Below, in pieces: positions 16,933 through 27,086 of a stretch of 64,000 bases of DNA. The DNA is from JAJDAT01 sp964344185 (lineage in GTDB: Bacteria > Nitrospinota > Nitrospinia > Nitrospinales > JAJDAT01). Position 1 is the first letter of the stretch. Every line of letters begins with the position of its first letter. A program made the translations under genes and the position numbers. The stretch lies in assembly GCA_964344185.1 (NCBI GenBank), contig CAYFMN010000018.1, forward strand, positions 1-64,000, read 5' to 3'. The notes under the pieces are model-generated. The model was not told the DNA's origin, ran no database searches, and worked only from the letters and a program-made list of their open reading frames with translations.

Positions 16933-17817
16933 ATGCCAAAGATCTCTTCCCATATGGACCTCCCCAAACAAGAAAATATTGAATCCCATCTTAAATTATT
17001 GGTTGGAGAACGTAACCCTTACACTTCCATTAGCGAACTTCACAAATGTGGGAAATACATCGCAAATCAATTTATAAACTTAGGACTTTCAGTAAAAGAA
17101 ATACCTGTAGAGTTTGAAGAAACTGTTTCAGATAACATACTGGGAATTCAATCCGGATCAGATCCATCTGCCCCTTATTTTGTTTTAGGAGCTCATTACG
17201 ATACAGTCCAAGGATCTCCGGGAGCTGACGATAACGCTAGCGCAGTAGCCGCTCTTTTGGAAATAGCTCGTTGTTTAAACAATATTCCTTTAAAGTCTAC
17301 GCTAATATATGCGGGATTTACATTAGAAGAATATGGCTTTGTTGGAAGTAACCATTTTGTCGAAGAGGTTTCTTCTTATGAATCTGGCAAATTATCAGGA
17401 ATGATTTCTTTAGAAATGCTCGGGTTTAGAAACCCGGCGGCTGGATCGCAAAAATACCCTTCATATATCGATACAACAAAATATCCAAATTCTGGAGATT
17501 TTATCGCGATTGTGGGCAATGAACCGTCTCAAAAACTCGTCTCTCAACTAATGGAATCAATGAAAACCGCATCTCCGAATTTGCCAACCGAAGCCCTGGT
17601 TGTTCCTGGTCTCGGAGACGATTTCCAAGAGGTTCGATTAAGCGATCATTCTCCATTTTGGGATCGAGGACATCAAGCTATTATGGTAACGGATACAGCG
17701 TTCTTTAGAAATCCACACTATCACCAACCTACCGACACTTTAGAAACTTTAGACATCGGTTTCATCACTGAAGTTTCGGCAGGGATAGCGGAATATTTGA
17801 AGAAAACTCTCAGTTAA
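16933..17817 (+). CDS. M28 family zinc aminopeptidase
   Basis: A 294-residue M28 metallopeptidase. The zinc-ligand pattern is complete: His in LGAHYDTVQG, Asp in SPGADDNASAV, Glu-Glu in FTLEEYGFVGS, Asp in VRLSDHSPFWDRG and the final His in NPHYHQPTDTLETL. It should remove N-terminal amino acids from peptides. No signal peptide is seen, so it is cytoplasmic unless exported by another route. It lies 4 bases before the AsmA-like gene, forming a probable two-gene operon. Confidence 0.9.
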   Translation: MPKISSHMDLPKQENIESHLKLLVGERNPYTSISELHKCGKYIANQFINLGLSVKEIPVEFEETVSDNILGIQSGSDPSAPYFVLGAHYDTVQGSPGADDNASAVAALLEIARCLNNIPLKSTLIYAGFTLEEYGFVGSNHFVEEVSSYESGKLSGMISLEMLGFRNPAAGSQKYPSYIDTTKYPNSGDFIAIVGNEPSQKLVSQLMESMKTASPNLPTEALVVPGLGDDFQEVRLSDHSPFWDRGHQAIMVTDTAFFRNPHYHQPTDTLETLDIGFITEVSAGIAEYLKKTLS

Positions 17818-17821
17818 AAAA

Positions 17822-20800
17822 ATGACCCATTCTTCCGATGATTTTGATCTTGACCTTCCTCCTCCGGAGTCAGACGATGAGTTCGAACTTGATCTACCGT
17901 CTGCAGAGCCTTCACTCGTACTAAATCTGCTTAAAAAAAATATTGGGGACGTCAAACCGGAGGAACCTGAAAAACAAACCGTTAAACAAGAACCAAAACC
18001 TCCTCAAGAAACAAAAAAGAAAGAGCCGCTTCCTAAAAAACGAATTGGTTTTCTACGTTTAACTCTCGATTTTATTGGCGTAGTAATTCTTTTACTTGTT
18101 GCCGCCGGAATTTTAATAGAACTCTATTTACCGCGCGAAAAATTAAGAGTTTTAGCCGAGCAACAACTATCCAAGGCTTTGAACCTTCCCGTATCAATAG
18201 ATAGATTGGATTTTAGTTTTCTAAGAGGGGTGGAATTATCACAATTTAATGTGGGAAAAGGAGGTAGCTTTTTTTATGCCAAGTCGGTGGTATTAGATTA
18301 CGACCTGACTAAACTCCTGCAAGGAAAGTTTATCGTTAATGAAGCAGCAATAGATTATCCAGATATAAAATTAATATCGCAAAATGGGATTTGGAATTTT
18401 CAACCACTTTTAGACCGTGGAAAAACCCCGAAAAAGCAAACGCCAACTTCTAAAGGCTCGACCAAATTACCTCCAATACCTATTTCCGCAGTATTAAACG
18501 AATTGCGGGTTAAGAATTTACGTTTTCTCCTGAGCCAAGATAACGATTTAGTCGCTAGATTAATCGGGCTTAGCGTAAAAGCGACCGGAAATTTTAACCT
18601 GGACAAAATCCGAGCCGATTTAAGCGTTTCTATAGACGCACCCAAAAACCAACCAAATTTAGAATTTCGCCAATTTTCAACTGAAACAGAAATTAAAACA
18701 AATTTATCGACGGCTTTCACTCTCTCGGCGAAAAGTCTTTGGCAATTTATTTTAGGAGGAAGTCTAAATATTTCTAACAATTCAGTCAAAGTAAAAAGAA
18801 CTCTACCTTCTCCTAACATAGAAACGAACTTTAGAGCCTCAGTAAATTTAAAGAACGATTCCGCACAGCTAGAACGATTCCTTTTGCAAATCGGAAATAA
18901 TAATCAAATCGAAATGAACGCTATTGCGGCAAGAATTAAATCCAACCCAATTTTCCAAACGGTTTTATCGTCGGCCAACCTAGATCTTTTGGAATTAACC
19001 AATATTATTAAACCTCTTGGAATTTTGCCGGCAATTGATATTCAAGGAAAATTTGGCATAAAAGATCTCAAAATAATCGGAGAACTATACCAAAACCAAC
19101 TTAAAACCGCTGAAATCCCAAATGGCGCTATAAGCTTAAAAAATATCGTATTAAGTTATCCTGAAATGCAGGCAAACGTTCAAGGTTTCTCTGCAAACGT
19201 TGATCTTAGCGACATACGTATAGAGAACCTTGTTCCACAATCGACAAAGGCCAATATTAATCTTAAATTGGCCTCTGCAAACTTCCAGAACTTTACCGCA
19301 AAAGATTTAAAACAAAATTTAGAAATTATCGGAACGCAACCTGGTTTAACAAGCAATCAAGTTAAATTTAAAACTTCCTTAAAGTCAGCGGAAATGGATC
19401 ATCCTGAGTTTGGAAAAATAAAAACCGATTTTTCCGCTAACGGTTCCGCAAAAGGTAATTTCACAAAAGGAAACTTTGAATCTATAAAACTTCAATTAGC
19501 TTCTGGCCCCATAGAAAAGTTGAGCGTGAAAGGCAAATTATTTGATTTTGGGAAAAAATCTTTTCTTCTATCTCAGTTTTCAAAAATCAATTTAGAACGA
19601 ACTAAACCTTTTATTCCAAAGAAAATTTGGCAACAAATCGGTTTTTCTAAACTCGAAGGAACCGTAACCGAAACGATAAAATTAGAAGGGAAGCTGGACG
19701 AAAAGTTTTTTCCAGAAAAAGCCGACACTTCTATAAATTTAAAAGTTAATAAAGTAAATTTAGCCGTCCCTAAAACTTCCGTAGATAACCTGGACTTAAA
19801 AACCGCTTTAAAAGTTTCGTTAACAAACGATCAAAAAATATTGATACCTACTATTACCGTGGATTTGGATGTAGATAAAGCTTTGTTTCCTGAATTGCTT
19901 GTCTCTGAGACAATTAAGACTAAATCCATTATCAAAGTCGGCAAACCAATTCCAATAAAAGAAAACTTTGGGATGATTCCTCTAACTTATGAAGCTAATG
20001 TCGGCGTTGATTCAGCTAATTCGCTAAATCCATCCGCGAACATCTCAAATCTTAATTTAGCGACAATTATACAAGCGGATTTATATCCTAAAGAACAAGA
20101 CGCTCGTAACATTTCGATAAGAGGAACAATCAACTCAACTCAAATTGCGGCTTTAAATCAAATTGGAGCGGATGGTTTTCAAGCAAAGTTTTCCGCCGAT
20201 GTTGGAGATAAAACGTTAACGAGCGCGAATACTTCATTAACGGCTAAAATATTAGCTCCATCCTATAAGATGGACAAAGATTTCTTTATGGCTTTGGAAG
20301 AAATTCAACTCAATGCCAAAAGTAGACAAAACTTGAAAAAAGGCGACGTTGTTATTGAGACCGCTCAACTTTCCCTACCTTCGCTTCTAGAAATTGGCGC
20401 TCAGGGGAATTTGAAAAATTGGGGAAAATCATTTGATCTTAAAGTGCGTATGCCAAAGGCTAACCTGGGAACTATTTGGCAAAAAGTTCCTAAAGCCGTA
20501 AAAACTCAAGCTCAAAATTTAACTTTACAAGGAAGCGCTTCTCTTAACATTGCGGCCAAAGGAAACCTTCCAACTCCTTCTGACCTAAAAAAACTTAGCT
20601 TACCAATCGATCTATCTGGAAGATTTGGCGTTCAAAATGCAACCGTTTCTTTACCTAAGCTGTCGGCGCAAAACTTAAGCGCTTCTACTTTCATAAACTA
20701 TAAAAACAAAAAGGGACAAGCCGCTATCAATGTGGCTATCGACGAATTTAAAAATCAAGATATTAAAGCTTCTGGAAAAGCAACTTTAGATTTAAATCTT

Positions 20801-22228
20801 GAGGGCGATATACCTACAACCGAAGCGGCTAAAAACCTTGAAATCCCTTTAAAGCTGGGAACCAAAGTTTCCGCTAAAAACGTAGCGGTGCAAATGCCGA
20901 AAAAAAATCTAATAATTGAAGGACTCAATCATGATTTAAACGCAAATTTTGAAAATGGAAACGCCAAAATCCAAGGACAAATATCTATAGCTAAACTTTT
21001 GAAAAAAGATATTCTAAAAGACCAAGCTTTGAATCCTGAATTCCACTTTAACTACATACTTCAAAATTGGAACCAACTTGCGTTTGTGAAGCAAAACTTT
21101 AAGATCCCAACTATTGGCGTTAAGGCCTCTGCAACAGGCAAAGTCGAAGGTTTTAAACGTTTTCTAAATAAATCTCTGGAGTTTACTCCTGATAACGCGA
21201 TCAAAACTATGGATGCGTCTTTAAAGATAAACGCTGATTTAGACGCAAACTCGGTTCCTCCTTTGGCCAAAGAAATTAAAACAACAGGGGGGCTAAACTT
21301 TAGTTTCCAATTGAATCAAACCGCAGGAAAACAAGTCGAAGCGGGTGGAAACCTTGGATTTGATCGATTTAATCTACTAATGAAGCCCAACATTGAAATC
21401 CAGGAAATAGACGGAAAAATAATTTTCAGCAAAAAACTTTTAGTAAATAAAAGCGACTTTACTTTAACTCAAAGACCCTCTATAACATCGGCTCAAAAAG
21501 GTTATTTTTCACAATTAAGAGAATTTTCTCCCTTTAAAGATATCTTTACAATCAAATCTCTTCGATTCGACAAACATCAAGCAAAAAATATAAGCGCCGA
21601 TCTTTTTTATAACGACAATCAATTACGCGTCGAGAAATTCTTACTAGACGTGTTGTCAGGTAGCGTCGCCGGAAATCTATTTTTAGAACAAACTCCTCAA
21701 GGACCGACGCTGAAATTTTCCACAGAATTCGCGGAATTGAATTTTGAAGATCTTATAGGACAAAAACTGAATATTCCTAAAAAACAAACCGAAATTGACG
21801 GTAGCGTAGAATTGGGATTGAAAATTAACAACGAAAGCGTAACAGTTGGAATTGAAGAAATTGAAGCCAAAATAGCTATAACGCGTATTGGAGAAGAAGC
21901 TTTGGATAGGATGCTGTTATTTTTAGATCCCGAAGAAAGTAAACCCGCAATTGTTTCTACAAGGTCTAAACTAAAGTTAGCTACTCCTCACCAGTTATTC
22001 TTGGTATTGGAAAATGGAAATTTAAGCGTAAATATCCAGTTGAAGGACAAAATTTTAGGAAATATTATTCAAGCGCCCGGATTGAAAAGAATTTCGGTTA
22101 GCTCGTTAAAACAATTTAAACAAATATCCGAAGCTCTTAGCAAACTTTCCCAGCTAAAAAATGTTTTACAATATCTAGCGGCTCAAGGAGTTTATTTCGA
22201 TTCCGAAGGAAAGGTTAAACTATTCTAA
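17822..22228 (+). CDS. Giant AsmA-like / inner-membrane-anchored lipid-transport-type protein
   Basis: A 1468-residue protein. The acidic cytoplasmic N-terminus (FDLDLPPPESDDEFELDLP) and a Lys/Pro-rich linker are followed by a single membrane helix at about residues 80-105 (LDFIGVVILLLVAAGILIEL). Right after it comes the AsmA N-terminal motif (REKLRVLAEQQLSKALNLPV, then IDRLDFSF). The remaining 1300 residues are repetitive beta-strand-rich sequence, as in AsmA/TamB/YhdP proteins that bridge the periplasm and move phospholipids to the outer membrane. The C-terminal AsmA_2-like region contains SGSVAGNLFLEQTPQG. It is longer than most AsmA. Family placement is from the N-terminal motif and architecture. 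Confidence 0.8.
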   Translation: MTHSSDDFDLDLPPPESDDEFELDLPSAEPSLVLNLLKKNIGDVKPEEPEKQTVKQEPKPPQETKKKEPLPKKRIGFLRLTLDFIGVVILLLVAAGILIELYLPREKLRVLAEQQLSKALNLPVSIDRLDFSFLRGVELSQFNVGKGGSFFYAKSVVLDYDLTKLLQGKFIVNEAAIDYPDIKLISQNGIWNFQPLLDRGKTPKKQTPTSKGSTKLPPIPISAVLNELRVKNLRFLLSQDNDLVARLIGLSVKATGNFNLDKIRADLSVSIDAPKNQPNLEFRQFSTETEIKTNLSTAFTLSAKSLWQFILGGSLNISNNSVKVKRTLPSPNIETNFRASVNLKNDSAQLERFLLQIGNNNQIEMNAIAARIKSNPIFQTVLSSANLDLLELTNIIKPLGILPAIDIQGKFGIKDLKIIGELYQNQLKTAEIPNGAISLKNIVLSYPEMQANVQGFSANVDLSDIRIENLVPQSTKANINLKLASANFQNFTAKDLKQNLEIIGTQPGLTSNQVKFKTSLKSAEMDHPEFGKIKTDFSANGSAKGNFTKGNFESIKLQLASGPIEKLSVKGKLFDFGKKSFLLSQFSKINLERTKPFIPKKIWQQIGFSKLEGTVTETIKLEGKLDEKFFPEKADTSINLKVNKVNLAVPKTSVDNLDLKTALKVSLTNDQKILIPTITVDLDVDKALFPELLVSETIKTKSIIKVGKPIPIKENFGMIPLTYEANVGVDSANSLNPSANISNLNLATIIQADLYPKEQDARNISIRGTINSTQIAALNQIGADGFQAKFSADVGDKTLTSANTSLTAKILAPSYKMDKDFFMALEEIQLNAKSRQNLKKGDVVIETAQLSLPSLLEIGAQGNLKNWGKSFDLKVRMPKANLGTIWQKVPKAVKTQAQNLTLQGSASLNIAAKGNLPTPSDLKKLSLPIDLSGRFGVQNATVSLPKLSAQNLSASTFINYKNKKGQAAINVAIDEFKNQDIKASGKATLDLNLEGDIPTTEAAKNLEIPLKLGTKVSAKNVAVQMPKKNLIIEGLNHDLNANFENGNAKIQGQISIAKLLKKDILKDQALNPEFHFNYILQNWNQLAFVKQNFKIPTIGVKASATGKVEGFKRFLNKSLEFTPDNAIKTMDASLKINADLDANSVPPLAKEIKTTGGLNFSFQLNQTAGKQVEAGGNLGFDRFNLLMKPNIEIQEIDGKIIFSKKLLVNKSDFTLTQRPSITSAQKGYFSQLREFSPFKDIFTIKSLRFDKHQAKNISADLFYNDNQLRVEKFLLDVLSGSVAGNLFLEQTPQGPTLKFSTEFAELNFEDLIGQKLNIPKKQTEIDGSVELGLKINNESVTVGIEEIEAKIAITRIGEEALDRMLLFLDPEESKPAIVSTRSKLKLATPHQLFLVLENGNLSVNIQLKDKILGNIIQAPGLKRISVSSLKQFKQISEALSKLSQLKNVLQYLAAQGVYFDSEGKVKLF

Positions 22229-22258
22229 TTAGATTTAAATCTAAGCAAAACTTACAAT

Positions 22259-23353
22259 TCATGCATCCAAAAACGAGGAACCTCGGCCAACTAATCCTAA
22301 TTTTGGCAAAACAACTTCCTTACCATCGCCATAGGTAACACGCCCAATAACGCTTGATGGAGTGCCATGCTTTTCCAAAATACCAATCGCTTTATCCGCA
22401 TCGGCGATGTCGACAATAACGCAAAAGCCGATCCCCATATTAAACACTTCGTACATTTCAGCGTTAGAAATTTTTCCTCTTTCTTGAATTAAACGAAACA
22501 CCGCTGGAACCGGCAAATCTGCCTCTATAGAAAACCGAACATTTTCAACAGCAAGTCGATTCAAATTCGTGAAACCGCCTCCGGTTATATGAGCCATACC
22601 TTTTACGTCTATTGAATCTATAAGCTCCATAATTTCCGCAACGTATATTCTGGTTGGGTTTAACAATTCCATCCCTAAGCTATTGCAAAAAGCTTTTTCA
22701 TAATTATTCAAATTAGACTTCTGCTCTTCCATCGTTTCGCCAAGTAAAACTCGGCGCGCCAAGGTCAATCCATTAGAATGAATTCCCGAGCTTTCAAGAC
22801 CGATGATTACGTTTCCCGGCTTAATCCTGCTTCCGGTATTAATCTTGTCAATTTTGACATGTCCAATACAAGACGCGTTTAAATCAATACCCTGTACAAT
22901 CTCTCCTACTTGGGCTATTTCCCCTCCGCTAATGCTGATTAAACTTTGTCTAGCGCCTTCGGCCAATCCTTTGCCGATTTCTTCAAAAATACGATTATCC
23001 GTTTTAGAACATGCAATATAATCAACTAAACTGACTGGACGAGCTCCGACGCAAATTGCATCGTTAACATTCATTGCGACGCAATCAATTCCAATCGTGT
23101 CATACTTGTCCATCATTTCAGCGACAACTATTTTGGTGCCAACACCGTCGGTACAAAAAGCGATGCCATCGCCATTACCGATATCTATAACGCTAGCGTA
23201 AAACCCCTTCCCTCCTAAAACTGGATAATTAGGGTTAAATTTCCACGTCGGCAATATGTGGTTTAAAAGTCCACCTAAAGAATCCTCGGCAGATTGAGTG
23301 TCCACTCCACTCTGAGCGTATTGCGAAACGCTTGACTCGTTTTTAATTGACAT
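22259..23353 (-). CDS. purM: Phosphoribosylformylglycinamidine cyclo-ligase
   Basis: AIR synthetase, the fifth step of purine synthesis. Family motifs are clear: SQYAQSGVDTQSAEDSLGGL, YASVIDIGNGDGIAFCTDGVGTK, DCVAMNVNDAICVGARP, SISGGEIAQ, GLESSGIHSNGLTLARRVL and HITGGGFTNL. The start at 23353 (MSIKNESS) is preferred: it has a GAG element 7 bases upstream and leaves a 28-base spacer to the symporter gene. A longer in-frame start at 23425 would overlap the symporter and add 24 residues not seen in the family. Confidence 0.95.
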   Translation of the reverse strand: MSIKNESSVSQYAQSGVDTQSAEDSLGGLLNHILPTWKFNPNYPVLGGKGFYASVIDIGNGDGIAFCTDGVGTKIVVAEMMDKYDTIGIDCVAMNVNDAICVGARPVSLVDYIACSKTDNRIFEEIGKGLAEGARQSLISISGGEIAQVGEIVQGIDLNASCIGHVKIDKINTGSRIKPGNVIIGLESSGIHSNGLTLARRVLLGETMEEQKSNLNNYEKAFCNSLGMELLNPTRIYVAEIMELIDSIDVKGMAHITGGGFTNLNRLAVENVRFSIEADLPVPAVFRLIQERGKISNAEMYEVFNMGIGFCVIVDIADADKAIGILEKHGTPSSVIGRVTYGDGKEVVLPKLGLVGRGSSFLDA

Positions 23354-23381
23354 ATGTTCTCGCAAAATTAAATATCTGGAT

Positions 23382-24893
23382 TTATACCCTTGTTGTACCA
23401 CGGAACAAACTAGTACCGCAAACAATTACGTTTATCAATAACCCAATTATCCCAGCATGGATACCCAAAACTAACTTGTAATTCGTTTCAGCAATTCCTA
23501 AATCGCCGGCAAAAGTCAAAATCATTGTTGCCGCTAATCCCGCAAAAATACCTGAAATAGCGGCGTTTGCGCTTAACCCTTTCCAATGAATTCCCAAATA
23601 AAAACAAGGTACGCATTGAATAAGTAATTCAAATTTCAATTGAAGCAATTGCACTAAAGTTCCTTGATACGCTAATGCAAAATAAGTTATAGGAACCATC
23701 AGCGCCCAGGTCGCTCTTTTTCCAAATTTGGTTAAATTTTCTTCCCGAGCGTCTGGTTTAAAGAGAGGCTTATAAAAATCTTTCGCCGCAATTGATCCCA
23801 GACTTAATAGAGCCGAATCGGTCGTGGACATAACCGCTGCGACAAGGGAAGCGAAAATAATCGATACAGCCCAATAACCCAGAGAGGAAGTCCTAGCGAG
23901 TTCTAGACATATCAATGAAAAAACGCTTTCCGAAGAAAGAACGTCTTTTCCTTGAATCAAGTTCTGCGCCTCCAAACTAGGTAAATGAGATGCCATTACC
24001 ACTCCAACAACGACGGCAATTAAGGCGGTAAACAATGGCAAAAAGGCCATTACGGCTAAAGACTTCTTTAAAACGTCGGGTTTCTTTGCGGAAAAAATTC
24101 TTTGTATCGCTTGAGGATAAATAGCTCCGCCAAGACCAACCATCACAATGAAGCTCAACCAATGAAGACCCCCCTCAAAATCTGGACGTTCAATTTTCAT
24201 TTTAGTTAAAGGATTAGAGCCTAGTTTCTCCACCGCATCGCTAAGGCTAAAAATATGATTCAAAGTTAAAACTAATAGCAAAACAAGACCGCTCAACAAA
24301 GCAATACCTTGGATAGCGTCGGTCCAAGCCACGCTACGCATACCGCCGAGCGACTCGTATATCAGCATAATAACAACCAACCCAATTGCCCCTACCCAAA
24401 CAGGCGCTCTCCCTTGAGAAATTCCCGCAAAGGCAACTCCTAACGTTTTTACCTGAGCAACGGCAAAATTGCAGAGCGCATACACCATTAAAGCAGACAC
24501 TACAATCCTTAGAGTATGGCTTCCAAATCGATCATAAATATAATCGCCAGGAGTTATATAATCTTTTTCTCTACTCAAACGGTATAAGGCTGGGGCAAAA
24601 AGCAAATAGGCCGCCACAATTGCAGTCATAAAATGAATGCAAACCAAAAAACCAAATCCCTGGCGGTATGAAGCCGCCGTAAAACCAACGAGAGTATTGC
24701 CGCTATATTGAGTGGCAAACAGAGTCATAATTAATACAAAAAAACCAAAGCTTCGCCCTGCCAGAAAAAAGTCGCTCAAACTATTATCTTTCCGCTTTAA
24801 ACGAGCCAACACGCCTATGCCAAGCATAACCGCTAAGTATCCTCCTAAAATCACGAAGGATCCTGTTCCAAAAGCTAAAGAATTTTCTGTCAT
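23382..24893 (-). CDS. Sodium:solute symporter family transporter
   Basis: A 503-residue polytopic membrane protein with about 13 hydrophobic helices. SSF-family marks are DFFLAGRSFGFFVLIMTLFA, TQYSGNTLVG, SLGGMRSVAWTDAIQG and ASLVAAVMSTTDSALLSLGS, the last covering a sodium-binding region. It takes up an unidentified solute with Na+. It is followed 28 bases later by purM on the same strand. The substrate cannot be read from sequence; pantothenate/proline-type and other SSF members share these motifs. Confidence 0.92.
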   Translation of the reverse strand: MTENSLAFGTGSFVILGGYLAVMLGIGVLARLKRKDNSLSDFFLAGRSFGFFVLIMTLFATQYSGNTLVGFTAASYRQGFGFLVCIHFMTAIVAAYLLFAPALYRLSREKDYITPGDYIYDRFGSHTLRIVVSALMVYALCNFAVAQVKTLGVAFAGISQGRAPVWVGAIGLVVIMLIYESLGGMRSVAWTDAIQGIALLSGLVLLLVLTLNHIFSLSDAVEKLGSNPLTKMKIERPDFEGGLHWLSFIVMVGLGGAIYPQAIQRIFSAKKPDVLKKSLAVMAFLPLFTALIAVVVGVVMASHLPSLEAQNLIQGKDVLSSESVFSLICLELARTSSLGYWAVSIIFASLVAAVMSTTDSALLSLGSIAAKDFYKPLFKPDAREENLTKFGKRATWALMVPITYFALAYQGTLVQLLQLKFELLIQCVPCFYLGIHWKGLSANAAISGIFAGLAATMILTFAGDLGIAETNYKLVLGIHAGIIGLLINVIVCGTSLFRGTTRV

Positions 24894-25122
24894 CTATTTG
24901 TCAGGCTTCAACAAGGCAAGTTGTTGAGAAAAAAAGGAATTGTGCGTAAGCGAGGTTTTAGTTTTACTAATCATCAAGCGTTTCGAAATTTTTTCGAGAA
25001 GCGTTTAAACGTTCCATTGGTTTTCTTCGAGTTTTATATTATTATGTCTACATTTAATAAAATCAACGAGAATCAAAGAATTACCTGGAGAAATGCTTCC
25101 AGTTTCCGACGTGGAGTAAAAG

Positions 25123-25812
25123 GTGAAACTAAGCGAAGTTCTAAAAAGACAAGAAGAACTAAAAGCCAAAAAGGAAAAACCAAATCCACCGCCGCTTGCG
25201 GGTGGAAAAACTTATAGGCCTAAAGCTAATACTGAGAAAAAATCCATAATAAAAGTTTTAAGAACAAGGGAAACGCCTAATATCCACGCATTGCAGTTTG
25301 TTCTAAACGCATTCGTTCTAGAAAACGGCAAAAAGAACTATTTAAAAAAAGAAGATTGCCAAGGCGACCGCCTGGGGGAAGAATTACTTGACCTAGATCC
25401 CGTCAAAAGCGTTTTTATTATGGATAATTTTGTTACCGTTACGAAGGAAGACTCGGTTGAATGGGAATTTATCAAAGATCATGTCTGGCAAACTATTGAT
25501 CGATTCGCTCATTATTACAAAACAATAGAAAAAGAAAAACCCGATAATGAACTCTTTAAAAAAGATTTCACAACATTATCGGAAGAAGACAAACTTAAAG
25601 CGATCGAAGCTGTTTTAGATCGCTCTATACGAGCCAATTTGGCCCGCGACGGCGGAGGCGTTGAACTTAAAGGGATAGAGGAAAATGTTATCCTGATTCA
25701 TTACCAAGGCGCTTGCAGCAGTTGTTCCACGTCGGCCTCGGGAACTCTTCAATTCATCGAAAAACAAGTTAAACAACAATTAGATAGTTCGTTAACTGTA
25801 AAATCAGTCTAG
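25123..25812 (+). CDS. Second Nfu-type iron-sulfur scaffold protein
   Basis: A 229-residue protein with the same two-domain plan as the Nfu at 6040. The N-terminal domain is at about 40-130 (RTRETPNIHALQF, FIMDNFVTVTK). The C-terminal NifU-like domain is at about 145-228 with CxxC in GACSSCSTSASGTLQF and the conserved ARDGGGVEL. A basic N-terminal arm (MKLSEVLKRQEELKAKKEK) precedes it. The start is a GTG at 25123 with GGAG about 8 bases upstream. It probably delivers Fe-S clusters; two divergent copies suggest separate clients. It stands alone between the symporter promoter region and the parvulin gene. Confidence 0.88.
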   Translation: MKLSEVLKRQEELKAKKEKPNPPPLAGGKTYRPKANTEKKSIIKVLRTRETPNIHALQFVLNAFVLENGKKNYLKKEDCQGDRLGEELLDLDPVKSVFIMDNFVTVTKEDSVEWEFIKDHVWQTIDRFAHYYKTIEKEKPDNELFKKDFTTLSEEDKLKAIEAVLDRSIRANLARDGGGVELKGIEENVILIHYQGACSSCSTSASGTLQFIEKQVKQQLDSSLTVKSV

Positions 25813-25904
25813 ACCTCAATTTACGGCTAAAAAGCCGAACCAAAGCCAACTCTATTTAAAAACGAAAACGTCGCATTTTATCCAGTCCCTATAGGAAATT
25901 TTAA

Positions 25905-26990
25905 ATGACTCAAAAATTTTATATTCGTCTTACGGTTACTTTATTTTTTTTATTCTTTTTCGTTTCTAACTCTGCCGCCAAAGAAAAAGCTTTTGCTGAT
26001 TATTCAGCGGGAATGAATATCCCCGCCGTGGTCGCAAAAGTTAACAATCAGCCAATCGACTCCCATTACGTTAAGTTTAAATTTAACCGCATAATGGACC
26101 AATTAAAAACCGATTTGGAAAAGGCAATGGGAGCAGCCAGCCAGGACTCAAAAAATATTCTAGACGAACAAAAAAAGAGAATTATTCAGGATGTCATTAA
26201 GAATGAAGTTGTGAGAGAGCTACTTCGACAAGAGGCAAAAAAAGCTAATAAAACCTCAGACCCAAAAGTTGTCGAAAACGAATTCAAAAAATTGATGTCT
26301 GCTTATCCAAACGAAGCCGCTTTTCAAAAAGCCTTGAAAGCAAGAGACCTTGACATAGAAAGTCTCAAAACAAACATTGGAATCGACTTAATGATCGAAC
26401 GCTTGGTCGAAAGCCAAATCCGCGGCAAAATCAAAATCAAAAAAGAAGCGGTCAAAGATTTTTACGAAAAGCATAAAGACAGGTTTAAGCGGCCGGAATC
26501 TTATAGAGCAAAACATATCTACATCCCTCACTTTACCAAGGAAATGTTTAAAGACGTTCCTAATGATCAAATTGAGGCAAAGCAAGCCGAATTTAGCCAA
26601 CAAGCATGGGAAAGCGCAAAAAATATTTTGGCTGAAATTCGCGCTGGCGCAGACTTCTCTGAAATGGCAGAAAAATATTCTCGCGACGTTGCAACGGCTA
26701 AGAAAGGCGGCGACTTAGGATTCATGTACAAAGGCGTTTTTCCGCCAAGTTTTGACGAAACGGTCTTAAAACTTAAGCCCAATCAGATTGCCGACGACGT
26801 AATAAAAACCCCTTATGGCTATCACGTTGTTCAATTAATTGAAACAAAACCGGCGGACATCGCTCCATTCGAAGACGTAGAACAACCTATTTTAAAACAC
26901 TTGATCACTATTGAAGGACAAAAAAAATTAGCCGAGTACACTGAAGATTTAAAGAAAGATTCCAAGATTGAAATTTTATACGGTTCTTAA
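25905..26990 (+). CDS. Periplasmic parvulin-type peptidyl-prolyl isomerase (SurA/PrsA-like)
   Basis: A 361-residue protein with a signal peptide (LTVTLFFLFFFVSNSAA, cleavage near residue 26). An N-terminal SurA-like chaperone region (about 40-195, VVAKVNNQPIDSHYVKFKF) is followed by one rotamase domain (about 200-315: RAKHIYIPHF, FSEMAEKYSRDVATAKKGGD, GFMYKGVFPPSF, TPYGYHVVQLIETKPA). It should help fold outer-membrane or secreted proteins in the periplasm. A hairpin with T-rich tail follows its stop. Confidence 0.92.
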   Translation: MTQKFYIRLTVTLFFLFFFVSNSAAKEKAFADYSAGMNIPAVVAKVNNQPIDSHYVKFKFNRIMDQLKTDLEKAMGAASQDSKNILDEQKKRIIQDVIKNEVVRELLRQEAKKANKTSDPKVVENEFKKLMSAYPNEAAFQKALKARDLDIESLKTNIGIDLMIERLVESQIRGKIKIKKEAVKDFYEKHKDRFKRPESYRAKHIYIPHFTKEMFKDVPNDQIEAKQAEFSQQAWESAKNILAEIRAGADFSEMAEKYSRDVATAKKGGDLGFMYKGVFPPSFDETVLKLKPNQIADDVIKTPYGYHVVQLIETKPADIAPFEDVEQPILKHLITIEGQKKLAEYTEDLKKDSKIEILYGS

Positions 26991-26997
26991 AGCAAAA

Positions 26998-27042
26998 CGC
27001 GGACTTGACCGAAGCCGGTCTTTAACCGCGCTATTATTTTTT
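26998..27042 (+). terminator. Terminator after parvulin gene
   Basis: Nested stem: outer CGCGG/CCGCG (26998-27002 and 27026-27030), inner GACC/GGTC, followed by a T-rich run to 27042. A second small hairpin (AAAAGGT/ACCTTTT, 27047-27065) with a T-run lies just ahead of the next gene's ribosome site and could attenuate it. Confidence 0.65.
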
Positions 27043-27086
27043 CATTAAAAGGTCTTGAACCTTTTATTTTTTATTAGGAGTCCAAC

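Noticed and set aside
18400..18819. 139-codon minus-strand frame inside the AsmA-like gene
   Set aside because: Antisense to a long, continuous coding region; composition artefact.
22227..22243. Perfect 16-bp palindrome TTAGATTTAAATCTAA between the AsmA-like gene and purM as a terminator
   Set aside because: AT-only weak stem, no loop and no T-run; probably chance.
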